64,000 nt of DNA, from the NCBI GenBank assembly GCA_947069175.1, contig CAMTDV010000015.1, positions 25,560,249 through 25,624,248 of the forward strand, read 5' to 3'. The translations under genes were made by a program, and so were the position numbers. Below, piece by piece: positions 45,795-57,900 of this stretch. How positions within the stretch are numbered: position 1 is the stretch's first letter; the number at the start of each line of letters is the position of its first letter. Source of the DNA: Scalesia atractyloides. Its lineage: Eukaryota; Streptophyta; Magnoliopsida; Asterales; Asteraceae. The notes beneath the pieces were generated by a model. It ran no database searches. It had not been told where the DNA came from and was given only the letters and a program-made list of their open reading frames with translations.

Positions 45795-48700
45795 TGATGC
45801 GAGCGTGGGTGATTTTTAGATATATTTTAAGTGCTTTTCACTCGTTTATTCAAGCTTTAAATTTATAAAAAAACGACATGCAACTATCACTCTCTACAAC
45901 ACGCTAGGGCAAGTGCACCCATCGTTGGCGTAGTGTAGTGATGGTAAGATACCGAGAACGTCCAAGGACACAAGAGCTTTTAGTACCGGATTATCGTCAA
46001 GTCTAATCGACCAAAACTTTGAGAAAAAGGTTTTGACAAGTAAATTAAAATGAGTAAAATAAAATAAAAGAAGCAAATAAGCAAGATAGAATCACTTGGT
46101 TCTGACTTATCTTTCATGTACCCTTTGATGATTTCCGCACTTTGAGTTTTTTAAGAGATTATCTTGAATAAACTGGCATGTCCTTCTTTTGGAGGCAACA
46201 ATACCCTCGGCCATATTGGTCTGATTCAGTAGGGATACAGTCCCACAAGGCTGGAATATTGAAAGATAATTAAGTAAGTTATTAATGCAAAATGTGGCAT
46301 GTCCCTCTTTGGAGGCAACACTACCCTCGGCCATATTGGTCTGAGTTAGCAGGGATACAGTCCCGTAAGGCTGGTTTAAAGTTTTAATGGTAGTTTATTT
46401 ATAAAGGATTCAAGCCTTTCTTACTTCCCCCGATTTGATGTTATCTGCCTCAAAGGAAATCCTAATAAGCTTGAATCAACTCCTCGCAGGATCTATACAC
46501 TGCACGAGGCAAGACCTTTACCTAAACTGTAACAACCTGACTTTTCTGGTTGTTCCGTTACTACCATTATTTTCCTTTGTAAAGTTTTGTAATCCGGGAT
46601 TCGATATAATAATGGATTTGTGTTACGTTAAATATATTTTCATCACACAGCATAACATCACACTTAAAACGCTTTATACTCGCAACGCTAACGCTACACG
46701 AATCACAGTAGCTTATGCTACTTTATATGCCGAGTGTGTTGGTTTGTTCAGTAACCACTCATGCCTACGACCTCGCTTATCACACAAATCGCAATCGCAG
46801 TTATTTATGTTACTTTATCTTACTTACGTGTTACGTGTGCTTTATATTTTATGGATTGTACTCGCTCTCGCTCACGCAACTCGCTTTATCGTATTATTAT
46901 ATTAACACAACGTTTAACACCATGCTAAAACGCTAAACCTAACTAACTAATACGAACTAAAACACCAAACGAACTGCCAACGCGTGAATTGGAAACGATT
47001 TGCACGAAACTAGCCAGTTCTTACGAATTGACCAATTCGTATGAATTAGGTACAAGTCGTACGAATTAAACCCTTCTCCCCTCACCTCCTATAAATAACC
47101 AACACACCCATGCTCCCACACTTGCTGCCACTTCGCACTGAAACTCTCTCTGCTTGTTTTCTCTGATTTTCAAGTAAGAAACAACTACTTTACACAAAAA
47201 CACAAAGATTGCCACTATGATATTACACGAGTTTATCTCCGATTTCATCTAAACTTCTCTGTTTATGAAAACCTTCAACTTTTTCACAAAACCTTCTAAT
47301 TTTCTTTGGATTTACACTTAAACGAGTGTATTTGAGTTAGCTTTGGCTTCTCAAGGTAGAAACCTCGTTGTTTCAAGCTCACTAAGTGTTTTATCCAACT
47401 AAAATGCTTTAAACTAGATTTTTACACTAAAACGGATCAAAACCGACATATGTTTCGTTCACTAAACAGTGGAACGGAGCGTGTCTAAAATGTTATAAAA
47501 AGGACTCGAAATCACATCCGATTAAGATGAAAACTCAGTTCTGGATACTCGAAGATGCAAACAGTCAGCTTGTGCGAACTGGACTGGCTCGTACGAATTG
47601 GCTTAGTCCGTACACACTAGCCCGAGTTCCTATAAGTGACTAAACTGCTCTAAAAGACCTCCCCAGCTTTTGGTTTGCTCAGTAACTTGAGGTTGGAAGG
47701 ATGAACACTCGATTTCCCGAAGAAACGACGCGAAAACACTCGATTTTGGACACAAAACAGCCCAGTTCGCACCAGCTCAATTCGTACGAATTGGTAACAG
47801 TTCGTGCGAATTAACATGTTTCTCCCACACCATCACTCTGTTTCAACCAATTCAGCACTATGGAAGACTGATGCACTTTTGTTCTTGCTTACAGGCTAAC
47901 CCGGCACTCTCCCCGCTCTCCTCTACTCTTACATCTCTGTTTACGTACTCACTGTGAGTATACTTGACCCTTTTTGCTTTAACGCACTTTTTGGTGTTAC
48001 ATACGTTCTCTATATCAAAACACAACACACAACGCTCAAACGCAATCCGCTCATACATGACTATACGTGAATCACTGAATTGTATGTTATTTGCTTGATG
48101 ACTTGTATGCCACCCTTAACATGATAGTTAGCTAGAGGTTGACCCGCCACCCAGAGGCCCGGGGTTGTTAAGGCTCACACTCTTACATTTCGCTTTATTT
48201 TCTCTTTAGTACGTGGACACTTGTTCGCGTGACTCGCACTCGCGGTTTGTTGGTTACTTGTATCAATGCTGTTAACATAGTTCACATCTCTCACGTATGT
48301 CATGCGGATTATGCGAAATGCTTATCTACTATCAATATGCAAACCTGTATGCTCACCTTTACATTATTGTATTGACTTTTATTTAAATGTATGTGACAGG
48401 TTGATGGATTTATCTGCGCTGAAAAGAGATAGGATGGCTAGAAACTCATCTAGAAATCTAGGTTGTCGGATTGGAATTGTTTAAGAGATTGTGTAATCTG
48501 TTTTGACTATGGTGATATATTTGTTTAATTGTATGGGAAGTTAAACCTTTAAATATTGTCATTTAAATAGTTTTTATGGATTCTCTTGAACAATCTGATT
48601 CCCTAGCGCCACGCGCCGATGATTTTGCCATCGGTTGGGGTGTGACACAAATCACCCTTCTAACCCCTTTCTAGGCAGTTAACCGTAAAGACGCGAATGA

Positions 48701-49587
48701 GTGAATCAACAACACATGAAGGAATGATAGGATAAAACTCACTTTCAATATAAAAAACTAGTTATTAAAGTTATTAATACAAACCCAATTAAAAAGTTAA
48801 CCACTGATTGGAAATCAAAAGTAATACACAAAAGATTTCGTCTTCACCAAGTAATGTAAGAGATTAGCCAAGCATGGCCATAGTTTGACAAAGGCTCTTG
48901 CTATCAATCCTGGATCCCGAGACTACTACACACTCTAAACTCTAATGATTGTGGTGGAAGATGATGGTGGAGTGGTGGCAGGTGTGAGAGAAATGGTTTG
49001 CCAAGGGATGAGTTGGAATAAAACCAAGCACCCCTATTTATAGCTGTAAACAGTGGCCTCACTCAGCCCCGTACCCTGCGGGCTCAGCCCCGTGTCTTCC
49101 CTCTTCTCTGTCTTCATTTAATGAGCATGTCAGATCAGCTGTTACACAGCCTCATGTGTCAACGGCACGGCCCCGTGGCCATCGTACTTGATGTACTATC
49201 CAAGATATGCAAATATGGAAGTTGACCATGACTGGCGTCCAAGGGACACATCCCCGTGTCTCTTGTCTGCATTTGTTTGTCTTCTTCTGATCCGGAATCT
49301 TGAAGGGGCACGACCTCATGCCGACAAGTCATGGCCTTGTGCTGAACTTCTAATTCGTTGTTTTTAGTCTTAGGTTGAAACTCGGAGGGTCGGTATAGTG
49401 TGTCCTCTTCCCGTCTTCTGTACTTATGCTTGTTTTTGTCGTTAATTTGTTCCTTTTATACATTTAAGCTCTTTTAATCATGAAAATCAAAAGTGTACAA
49501 AGAAACACACTTTTTCAACATTAGTACTAAAAATGGTTGATTTTATATCGTATTTTATATAATATATGTTGCATTTGACGCATATCA
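45795..49587 (-). repeat. Ath-1 3' LTR, split by a solo LTR
   Basis: Starts TGATGCGAGCGTGGG and ends ACGCATATCA. Interrupted at 46528-48647. Contains a duplicated block of about 125 bp (GGAGGCAACA.TACCCTCGGCC, 46165 and 46290) and several ACACGGCCCCGTGT-like palindromes. Adjacent purine tract on the minus strand (49602-49588, AAGTGTGGGGGTATT). Confidence 0.88.
46528..48647 (+). mobile_element. Solo LTR of a Ty3/gypsy-like element inside the Ath-1 LTR
   Basis: TGTAACAACCTGAC...GGGTGTGACA, 2120 bp with no interior. Flanks TAAAC (46523-46527) and CAAAT (48648-48652) derive from CAAAC by one C-to-T each; the other Ath-1 LTR has the empty site ACCCAAACCACCC near 58627. Contains repeated TTCGTACGAATT palindromes (about 47010-47070, 47555-47600, 47765-47815). 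Orientation is a guess. Confidence 0.87.
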
Positions 49588-51455
49588 AATACCCCCACAC
49601 TTGAATCTTTGCTTGTCCTCAAGCAAAACTCTTTTAATGTTGCTTACACATCCAAATGGAATTGGTAGAGAAGAAGTTTTTGGATCTTGTTTGTAGAGTG
49701 TCGGGAATCCAAGCTCTTTTTATTCATGTTTTTATTTATTTACAATTCTATTCGACATGATTTATTTAGAACACTTTTGAAGAAAAATAAATATTTTTTT
49801 GGGCATAACATGCCTTAATAAAATTTCATATAGCTATATACAAATTCACACACCTCATAAGTGATCACTCAACACTCGGCCGGAAATGTATAAGTGAAAC
49901 GCTCGATACCAGTATGAGACTTACTCCTACCATATGCTTGACAAGTAATCAAACCTCCTCCTTTTTAACGTAATCTTTGTAATTATCAAGAGGACTTTTA
50001 AAAGGGTAGGTTTTTGGCTAGGGGTAGTGTAGTTTTATTGAAAAGTGGCTAGAAGCGTAAAATGTCGGTTTTCTTTTCGAAAATTTATTTATTTGTGACT
50101 TAGGTATAAACTAAAGGCTTATAAGCAATGATTTTGCGTATTTATTTCAAGTAACTAGATATATATATATATACATACATATTATTATTTTTTATAAATT
50201 TCAAAAGAACTGCATTTTACTAAAACAAAAGGGTGTAAAATTAAAGATTGGTTTTGGGTGATTTGTGCAAAATGGCGTTTTGTGGGTTTTGAAACAAAAA
50301 GGTTTAGACTTAAGGGGTTAACTAGGGGAAACTTTTTGTTTTATTTTTTGTGGGGGGATAAATGAAGTTGAAAATGAAAAGGGGTTTAAAAATCTTAATA
50401 CCTCCATCATATACTTACTTGGATTAGTTGGTAAGGACCAGGAATGTATTGTCTTGTCAAGTTCTAGATTCGTAAGAACCATACAGCTCGTTAAAGGCTC
50501 AAAACTTATATTTTTGTGGGACAAAGGGGTAAAAGTGTGAAATTATATATAAAATCAAATTTTAGAAAGAATTGTCATGCCGTTTTTTTATAAATTTTTC
50601 ATATATGGTTCTTTTTATCAAGGAGCTATCGGTTGTAAATTTATAAAAACTTGAAGAGTTTTAGATCTTGGTTTCTAACTTAAACTATAAATAAGACAAA
50701 ACAAACTAATTTTTTTTTGAAAAAGATTTGGGGTGTTTTAGCGTTTCCAAGTAGAGTTTTGTGTAAGGCTTGTTTTAGGACAAACAAATTCAAGTTAAGC
50801 TTTCCCCTACACTTAAATCACACATTGTCCTCAATGTGTTCAAAATTGGTTAAAAGTGTAAACGTGTGTTAAAAGCAACAAATTTCTCAAAAACAAGACA
50901 CTGGACACGGGGGCGTGTTTGAGAGGCACGACCCCATGTTAAAAGTGCCAGTATCAAAACTTTTGGAAAAACTTACGGAAGGTTGACACGGGGGCGTGTC
51001 AAGGAGGCGCGACCCCGTGTGGCAGGTTCAGGAGGAAAAAGTTTCAACAACAAGAGGGGTACGGGGGCGTGTCAGAGAGGCACGACCCCGTGTAAGGCTA
51101 CTGTTAGGTTTCAGAAAAGATGGTAGGCTGTCGGGTTTCCTGTTTCGGGCTCAGGTGTTGTATGCTTGGTGTATCTAAGCATCCCAAGGTACTTGTAAGC
51201 TCACATATATACCACACCAACAATAAACTAATACGAAAATAGAAATCCTATGTTACGATCGTTCATTGTTCCATCATTCAACACACCACCATAAAAAGAA
51301 AAAAAAAGCAGAAAGTAAATTGTTTGGAAAGTAAATTGTTTAGAAAGTAAATTGTTCAAAACTGGTCGCAACCCCCAAACCATCACCATTGTTTCAAAAA
51401 GGAGGAGAGATTAACCTGTTAGTCACCTCTTTGACACCACCTTTACCATCGTCAA
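49588..51455 (-). other. Ath-1 3' non-coding region
   Basis: From the purine tract to the end of ORF-1. No frame; contains GACACGGGGGCGTGT / CACGACCCCGTGT palindromic motifs (about 50908, 50985, 51060). Confidence 0.75.
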
Positions 51456-52640
51456 CTAGTCTGAATCCATCGCCTCTTCCTCCTCGCAACGGTACACCAT
51501 GTGCTCCCTAAGGTGGGAAATATCGGTGCGCATGGAGGCTACGTTCCTCTCAATCCCGCCAACACGGGTGCTAATTCCCTGGCCCGTGGTGAGGGCGTTT
51601 CGGGAAATTTGGAGTGATTCCTGCATAAGATTATAAATATTGTGCATGTTAGGAAAATCACCACCACCTTGAGAGGATGAACCCAAGGCGTAGCTGTAGG
51701 AGTACTGTCGAGGACGGTTCGGGTCGTCTTCCATCGTGACGACTTGGTCGGAGTCATTTGGGTTCCAAACTCTCCCTCTGTTATCTTTAAAGCGCAAGAG
51801 ACCATTGGTGCACTCGGCGATGAGGTTCAGACTGTGAAAAAGCGAGATGTCAGCCCGAGTGACGCTTACCCCTTTTGAGAAGCTTCGTGGGATGCGTCCA
51901 ACATAGGTCTTGTCGATTCGGGCTATCCAGCCACTGAAGAATATGGGTGTAGGATATGTGGCTCTAGCAATAGTAGCCAAATTCTTCAGTAGCATTAAGG
52001 GGACGTTCAGGGGTTGTCGGTTCAGGGTGTAATAAAGGCACGTAAGCTCATGAAGATTGACGACACGCCCACTATCCTTCCTTTGGCACAAGGAACCGCT
52101 AAAGACCAGATGAATGTAGCGGATGAGTGGGTCCCGAATTTTGGTTGTCTTGGATTTGCTTGGATTCTATACCCCTTCTCTGATTGGTGCCAAAAATGTG
52201 TTTCCTGTATTATCGGGCAACTCAATGATGCTGTCATTAAAGAGCGGCTCGCCAACTTCTTCCTCCGTGTAGATCCCCAGTCTACACCGAACTTGGCTAC
52301 CGAAATCCTGTACCAATTGCCGCCACATCGAAACGTCACCGCTTCATTATCGAACATGTCCTCGATGTCCTTATTGAGGGCAAAAGTGCTTAGGAATTCA
52401 AGATTGAATTCGTAAACTGATTGAAGAGGTGCCTCAAGAAAGAGTCAAAAAGGTCCTGTCACGAGACTGTCGTAACGGTCTCTTTGGCCCACCGTGTCCA
52501 AGGTGTCATAACAGACTGGCCTTGGCGGCTCTTCCGTGTGGGTCTTGAGAATTTCCATTTGATCCGCGTAGTTAGAATGCTCTGTCGTGAATCTGAGCCA
52601 TTGGTGTGGTGCCATTTCCTGCAGAGATCAAACATTTAAA
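51456..52640 (-). pseudogene. Ath-1 ORF-1 (Athila env-position protein), frameshifted
   Basis: Two main frames, 52357-52022 and 52091-51456, with a likely N-terminal piece before 52400. Landmarks: FRCGGNWYRISVAKFGV, then CQRKDSGRVVNLHELTCLYYTLNRQPLNVPL, PTPIFFSGWIARID and a C-terminal coiled coil with an acidic tail (CEEEEAMDSD). This is the Athila ORF-1 family (Pfam ATHILA), located after pol where an envelope gene would be; its function is not known and no membrane segment is evident. Several frame changes disable it. Confidence 0.82.
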
Positions 52641-53493
52641 CAGTCGAGCGTGGTTAAAACAGTGAAAATATGAGAAACAGGAGTCTGGACACGGTCCCGT
52701 GTCCTTTGGACACAAACCGTGCTACAAGGGTTCAGGGGACACGACCCCATGCCTCCGAGGCATGGCCCCGTGGTCGGCTACCGTTTTGATACAAATTACA
52801 ACTTTTCGAGTCAGCTTCGAAAATTCCAAAATTTTTGGTCCCCTGTGTGCGGTATACCCCGAAAAACAAACCTCAAGTATCAATTTCCACTTACCAACCC
52901 ATTTCACCCTTCGACTTAAGTTTTTCAGTTATGAACAAGGGTTTGATAAAATGGGTTGCATATGCCTGATTTTTACAATGGTTTGATGATTTACTTATTA
53001 AAACACTAATACTAACTACTATTAACAAGATCTATGAAAAATTTTCGGATTATTTGGACCGACACGGGTCTAGTTCAAGAACCCTAGATTTTTCCTCAAA
53101 TCTAGATGTTATATAACATGCAAAGAGTAAATCGAATATATATAGATGTTAGGAACATACCTCTTTGGTGGATTATGGAAGGAAATCGTGAAAAAGTTGC
53201 AGGAAACCGGTGGTTGTAGAGAAACAAGGCGTGGAAGTTATGAAAAGGAAAGACTGCTCAGAAGGGTTTTATCCCGTCTGCAGATAGACACGGTCTCGTG
53301 CCTCTGAGGCACGACCCCGTGTTTGAGTGGTTTATTATATATATATGCTCTTCTTTCTCTGTCCACTTGGTTTATGGGTTCGTTTTACCTGGCTTGTTGA
53401 CTTTTTCCACTTGTTACATTCTTCCAAAATATATCTACAAGATGGATTATTAAAACAAAACAAATATATACAAGTTTGTTAGTGTTTTTCTCG
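52641..53493 (-). other. Ath-1 spacer between pol and ORF-1
   Basis: Non-coding, with ACACGGTCCCGTGT, GACACGACCCCATG and CACGGTCTCGTGCC palindromic motifs (52688, 52738, 53287). Confidence 0.7.
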
Positions 53494-54650
53494 TTACTTA
53501 TCTACCTCTTCCAAGGTCATTTCCGTTTCCTCATCTCCAAGGAATCCTTCATAGAATTTAAGCCTTTGTCCATTTACTTTAAATGGTTCTCCATTTGGAG
53601 GCTTAATATCTATTGCACCATGGGAGTAAACTTTTGTGATCGTAAAAGGTCCTGACCATCGGGACTTAAGTTTTCCTGGAAAAAGACGTAGCCTTGAGTT
53701 AAAGAGAAGTACTTGATCTCCTTCCCTGAATTCTTTAGGTCCGCTTATATATCTATCATGTCTTCCTTTTTAGCATTCCTTATATATTTATGAGTTGGAA
53801 TATGCTTGAATTCTCAATTCGTCTAATTCATTTAACTGTTGTAGGCGATTTTTTTCCTGAAATTTCTTGGTCCAATATACCCTGTGTTCAATTTCTACTG
53901 GAATGTGACAATATTTCCATAGATTACTTATATGGCGTGCACCTATTGGTGTTTTATAATCTGTTCAAAATGCCCATAAAGCATCATCTAAATTTTCTGA
54001 CCATTCTTTTCGATTTTGACCTACAGTTTTTTCTAGGATTCTCTTTAGACCTCGATTTAGTACTTCAGCTTGACCATTGGTTTGAGGGTGTTAGGCTGTT
54101 GAGAGGTGGTGATAAACCCCATAACGTGTTAGATTTTTTTCCATTTTAAGATTATAGAAGTGAGTACCTCTATCATTGATTAGGGCTTTTGGAGTTCCAA
54201 ATCATGAGAATAGCTTTTTCCGAATTTACCACTACTCTCCCATCGTTGGTTGGAAGAGCTTTGGCCTCGGCCCATTTAGAAACGTAGTCGACAGCCACTA
54301 AAATGTATTTGTTACCTCTTGAAGGTGGGAATGTTCCCATAAAGTCCATTCCCCGTACGTCGAAGATTTCACAAATAAGAATGCTATTTTGTGGCATTTT
54401 GTTTCTTCTAGATATGTTGCCTGCCGTTGGCATGCATCACATGTTTTGACCAATACATAACCATCCTTATGTATTGTGGGCCAATAAAATCCTGCATCAT
54501 ATACCTTTCGTGCAGTGCTGGCTATTCCATGATGTCCTCCACATGGTCCTTCATGACAATGGTGAAGAATTTGCTTGGCTTCACAACCATGGACGCATCA
54601 TCGAATGAGTTGGTCTGTACAAATTCTGAAAAAACATGGGTCTTCTCAAA
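53494..54650 (-). pseudogene. pol: Ath-1 integrase
   Basis: The zinc-binding part HHCHEGPCGGHHG...CDACQR lies around 54570-54410. The core keeps GMDFMG (first D), VAVDYVSKWAEAKALPTNDG, and HPQTNGQAEVLNRGLKRILEKT with the catalytic E near 54085; the second D region is disrupted by a frameshift near 54200. The C-terminus RLKFYEGFLGDEETEMTLEEVDK ends at TAA (53496-53494), taken as the end of pol. Confidence 0.83.
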
Positions 54651-54849
54651 AATAGTATTTTACATATGTGAAGAACTTATTTCACTGATGATAAGATAAC
54701 CCTTTGATGATAGTGCCACTAGCTAAGTAGTTGGCAAAATCTGCGTACCAAGGTTTTTCTTTAAATTCTACCATTTCTAAGGATTCTGTGGGGAATTTTT
54801 CGTTGATGAGTCCTCCTCGAGTTCCTTCCAAAGTGGAGTCTTCAAGACG

Positions 54850-55160
54850 AGATAGGTGGTCAGCTGCAGTGTATTTTGCCTCTTTTATCTTTTATTTCTA
54901 TGTCAAATTCTTGAAGGAGAAGATTCCATCTTATGAGATGTGGCTTTGCGTCTTGCTTTTTGAAAAGGTATCGAATGGCAGCATGATCTGTATAGACTAT
55001 AGTTTTTGAGAGCACGAGATATGAGCGAAATTTATCAAATGCAAATACTACAACTAGTAACTCTTTTTCAGTGGTTGTGTAATTCTCTTGAGCACCACTA
55101 ATAGTTTTGCTAGCGTAATATATGGGATGAAAGTGTTTCTCTTTTCATTGTCCCAAGACC
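54850..55160 (-). pseudogene. pol: Ath-1 RNase H
   Basis: Minus-strand reading HFHPIYYASKTISGAQENY, TTTEKELLVVVFAFDKFRSY and YTDHAAIRYLFKKQDAKPHL is the RNase H of Ty3/gypsy elements. The frame continues with RWNLLLQEFDIEI. Connected to RT and integrase through frame changes. Confidence 0.85.
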
Positions 55161-55379
55161 GCTTCAACTGCATAATCGCTTGCGTCGCACATGATTTCGA
55201 ATGGTAGTTTCCAATTTGGTGCAATCATGTTCCTTTACTAGCATATATTTTAGGGCAAGAAATGTTGTCGTGCAATCCTTGTTAAAGATGAATGGGGCAT
55301 CTATTTCAAGTAGCTTAGTTATGGGTCGAGAGATTTTGTAAAAGTCTTTGATAAATCGCCTATAGAATTCGACATGTCC

Positions 55380-56130
55380 TAGAAAACTTCAAATGGCTCG
55401 AAAGGACGATGGAGGAGGAAGTCGAGAAATGGTGTCAAATTTAGCACGATCAACTTCCATTCCTGCATTAGAGATTTTGTGACCGAGTACTATCCCCTAA
55501 GTGACCATGAAATGACATTTTTCCCAATTAAGGGCGAGGTTAGTATCTTCACATCTTTATAGCATTCGTTCAAGGTTGTCGAGGCATTGGTCAAATGAGT
55601 CACAAAATATAGAAAAATCGTCCATGAAGACTTCCATGGTTCTTTCTATCATGTCGTGAAAAATGGATACAATGCAATGTTGGAATGTTGCTGGTGCGTT
55701 GCATAGACCAAATGGCATGCATCGATATGCGATAGTTCCGTAGGGACAAGTGAAGGTAGTCTTCTTTTGGTCTTATGGGGAAATGGGAATTTGAAAATAC
55801 CCCGAAAAACATCTAGAAAACAATAAAGTTTATGACTGGATAATCGCTCTAGCATTTGATCAATTGAGGCTAAAGGAAAATGGTCTTTTCTTGTACCTTC
55901 ATTGAGTCTTCTATCGTCGATGCAAACTCTCCATCCAGTGACGGTACGTGTTGGTATGAGTTCGTTCTTTTCGTTGGTCACGCCCGTCATGCCACCTTTC
56001 TTTGGTACAACTTGGATAGGGCTAACCCATGGACTATCAGAAATTGGATAAATGAGTCCGGGTCTAAGAGTTTTATTACTTATTTTTTTACAACATCTTG
56101 GACGTTAGGATTAACTCTTCTTTGTGGTTG
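55380..56130 (-). pseudogene. pol: Ath-1 reverse transcriptase
   Basis: VTNEKNELIPTRTVTGWRVC, IDDRRLNEGTRKDHFPL and IDQMLERLSSHKLYCFLD lie in 55990-55830. After frame changes the catalytic MEVFMDDFSIFCDSFD box is at about 55640-55580. Typical Athila sequence. Upstream, 56165-56060 reads KILLGDDYKAVIQPQRRVNP, the conserved lead-in. A normally conserved glycine-rich stretch after CFLD is altered (VFRGIFKFPF). Confidence 0.87.
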
Positions 56131-56533
56131 GATTACCGCTTTGTAATCATCTCCCAGTAAAATTTTGTGTGTACACATGGACGAATTTATTCCTTTTATG
56201 TCCATTGACTTTCATGCAATTACCTTTTTTTGTTTTTTAAGCAAATTAAGCAATTTTTCTTTTTCTTGAGAAGTGAGATATGAGTAAATTATGACGGGAA
56301 GTTTACCTTGATTATCTAAGAATGCATATTCTAAGCCTTGTGGAAGTTTTTTAAGTTCTAAGGAAGGCGGTTCTTCAATAGATGGCTAGTTTTTGGTTCG
56401 TCATTGCGGTCGATGGACAAAACGGTTTGGTTGGTAGCGACTTCCTCTTCCACGAATTGGTCATTTTGTTCCTCCGTATCGGGTGGCTCAACTTCATCTT
56501 CCAACAAGGGGTCGTCATTGCCGATTGGGTATT

Positions 56534-56758
56534 TCATTGTTTATTTATATTAAAATTTTGCTTGTCAGCCCCAAGTTTAGTGGGAAGATTTTGATGTTTT
56601 TGTTTGAGCAAAGCTTGATGGGTTTTGAGAAAAGGTTGTCCCAACACGAGGGGAGCATCATCTAAGATGACGAATTCGGTTGGTACAATTGTTTGATTTG
56701 TTTGATTGAAAATGCCTACAATCACTCCCGAAGCATGTTTAGTTTTTCGATTGGCCAA
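56534..56758 (-). pseudogene. pol: Ath-1 protease C-terminal part
   Basis: GVIVGIFNQTNQTIVPTEFVILDDAPLVLGQPFLKTHQALL matches the later half of Athila-type retropepsin (FVILD...ILGRPFL). The active-site DSG segment upstream (56760-56960) is not readable in one frame. Confidence 0.7.
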
Positions 56759-57000
56759 AAGGATAGGAATTTTGATTTGAAGAAAATCACCAATACCTAA
56801 TCTTTCAAAAACATAGCTTGGCCTTATGTTAACACAAAGATCTTTGTCTATTGAGATGTTACTAATATAGATGTTTTGGATAAGACATGTTACCGGTTTT
56901 GTGATTAATCCAATTTATTCATCTTGTATTAGTGAAGTTTGACCTTTAGTTAAGTTAATGCTTGCTATTTCTTTGATGTTAAGATTAGTGGTTACCTCTT

Positions 57001-57530
57001 TTAGAAACTTAGCATGAGATGGAACCAAACTATGGTTTTCAAAAGAAGGTTAAGGATGTGTATTTCTGGGAGGTCTTTTTGTTCCTCTTCGGAATTTTGC
57101 TTTGAGAACTTACCTTCCGAATGGCTTGGTTCGGGGTTTTCATCTTCACGTATTGGTTTTTCTTCAAGTGGTTCCTCTTTTGTTGGCTCTTGAGGTTTTA
57201 CCTCTTCTATGATTACCTCCTTGGCACAAATAGTCTCATCTTTTGCACCAGATTGCTTGATCAAGAATTCTAAGTTCTTGAGACTTTGTATGAGGCTTTC
57301 ATCTTCAGGTACGATTGTAGGTGGTGTCTCGTATGTTTCAAATGTTGGAGTGTCCCAATCAAAGCTTGATTTTGGAAGCTCAAACCTTGGTTCCTCATAC
57401 GTGATGTATGAGGTTGATGGTTGAAAAAGGTAACAATTTTGTACCGAATGGATTCACCGCATATAGAACAAAATGGTTCCTCATAATCATCATCATAGTA
57501 GTAATCATAATCTCCCATGTAATAATACAT
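57001..57530 (-). pseudogene. gag: Ath-1 gag/linker remnant
   Basis: Two frames: 57530-57430 (MGDYDYYYDDDYEEPFCSIC), then about 57430-57001 reading YEEPRFELPKSSFDWDTP, ESLIQSLKNLEFLIKQSGAK and an acidic E/P/K tail. This is the C-terminal side of an Athila gag-pol linker. The main gag domain, normally several hundred residues, is absent: only about 340 bp separate this from the primer site. Confidence 0.6.
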
Positions 57531-57871
57531 CGTTTGGATAGTACCCAGAAGATTACGGCCCCCGGAAACAGAAAATTTTCCATGAAAACAGAAGGATTAC
57601 ACGGCCCCGTGTAGTAAAAACACGACCCCGTGTCTAGGACTGTGATTTATTCGGTACTAGGCGTTTTACACGGCCCCGTGTGAGCCTTCTATGGAAAAAG
57701 TTTTGTTTGGTTTTCAGTTACTGCAGAATGACACGGCCTCGAGTTAGTAAAGCATAGCCCCGTATTAAGCGACGGTAACTGAAATTTTTACAAAAATGAA
57801 CAGAAATTTAAACAGAAAAATTGAAGAAAATGATTAGGCCGTTGATTTTAAGCTTTCTTAAAATCCTTGTG

Positions 57872-57889
57872 TCCCCGGCAACGGCGCCA
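57872..57889 (-). promoter_or_regulatory. Ath-1 primer binding site
   Basis: Minus-strand TGGCGCCGTTGCCGGGGA, the usual Athila-lineage primer site, about 11 bases inside the LTR start. Confidence 0.9.
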
Positions 57890-57900
57890 ACAACTTGACG

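Noticed and set aside
46435..46905. Plus-strand 156-codon frame with hydrophobic stretches
   Set aside because: Crosses the boundary between the Athila LTR and the solo LTR, so it cannot be an old gene.
51456..52091. Possible host gene of 211 codons
   Set aside because: Sequence and position after an Athila pol show it is the Athila ORF-1, and it is frame-broken.
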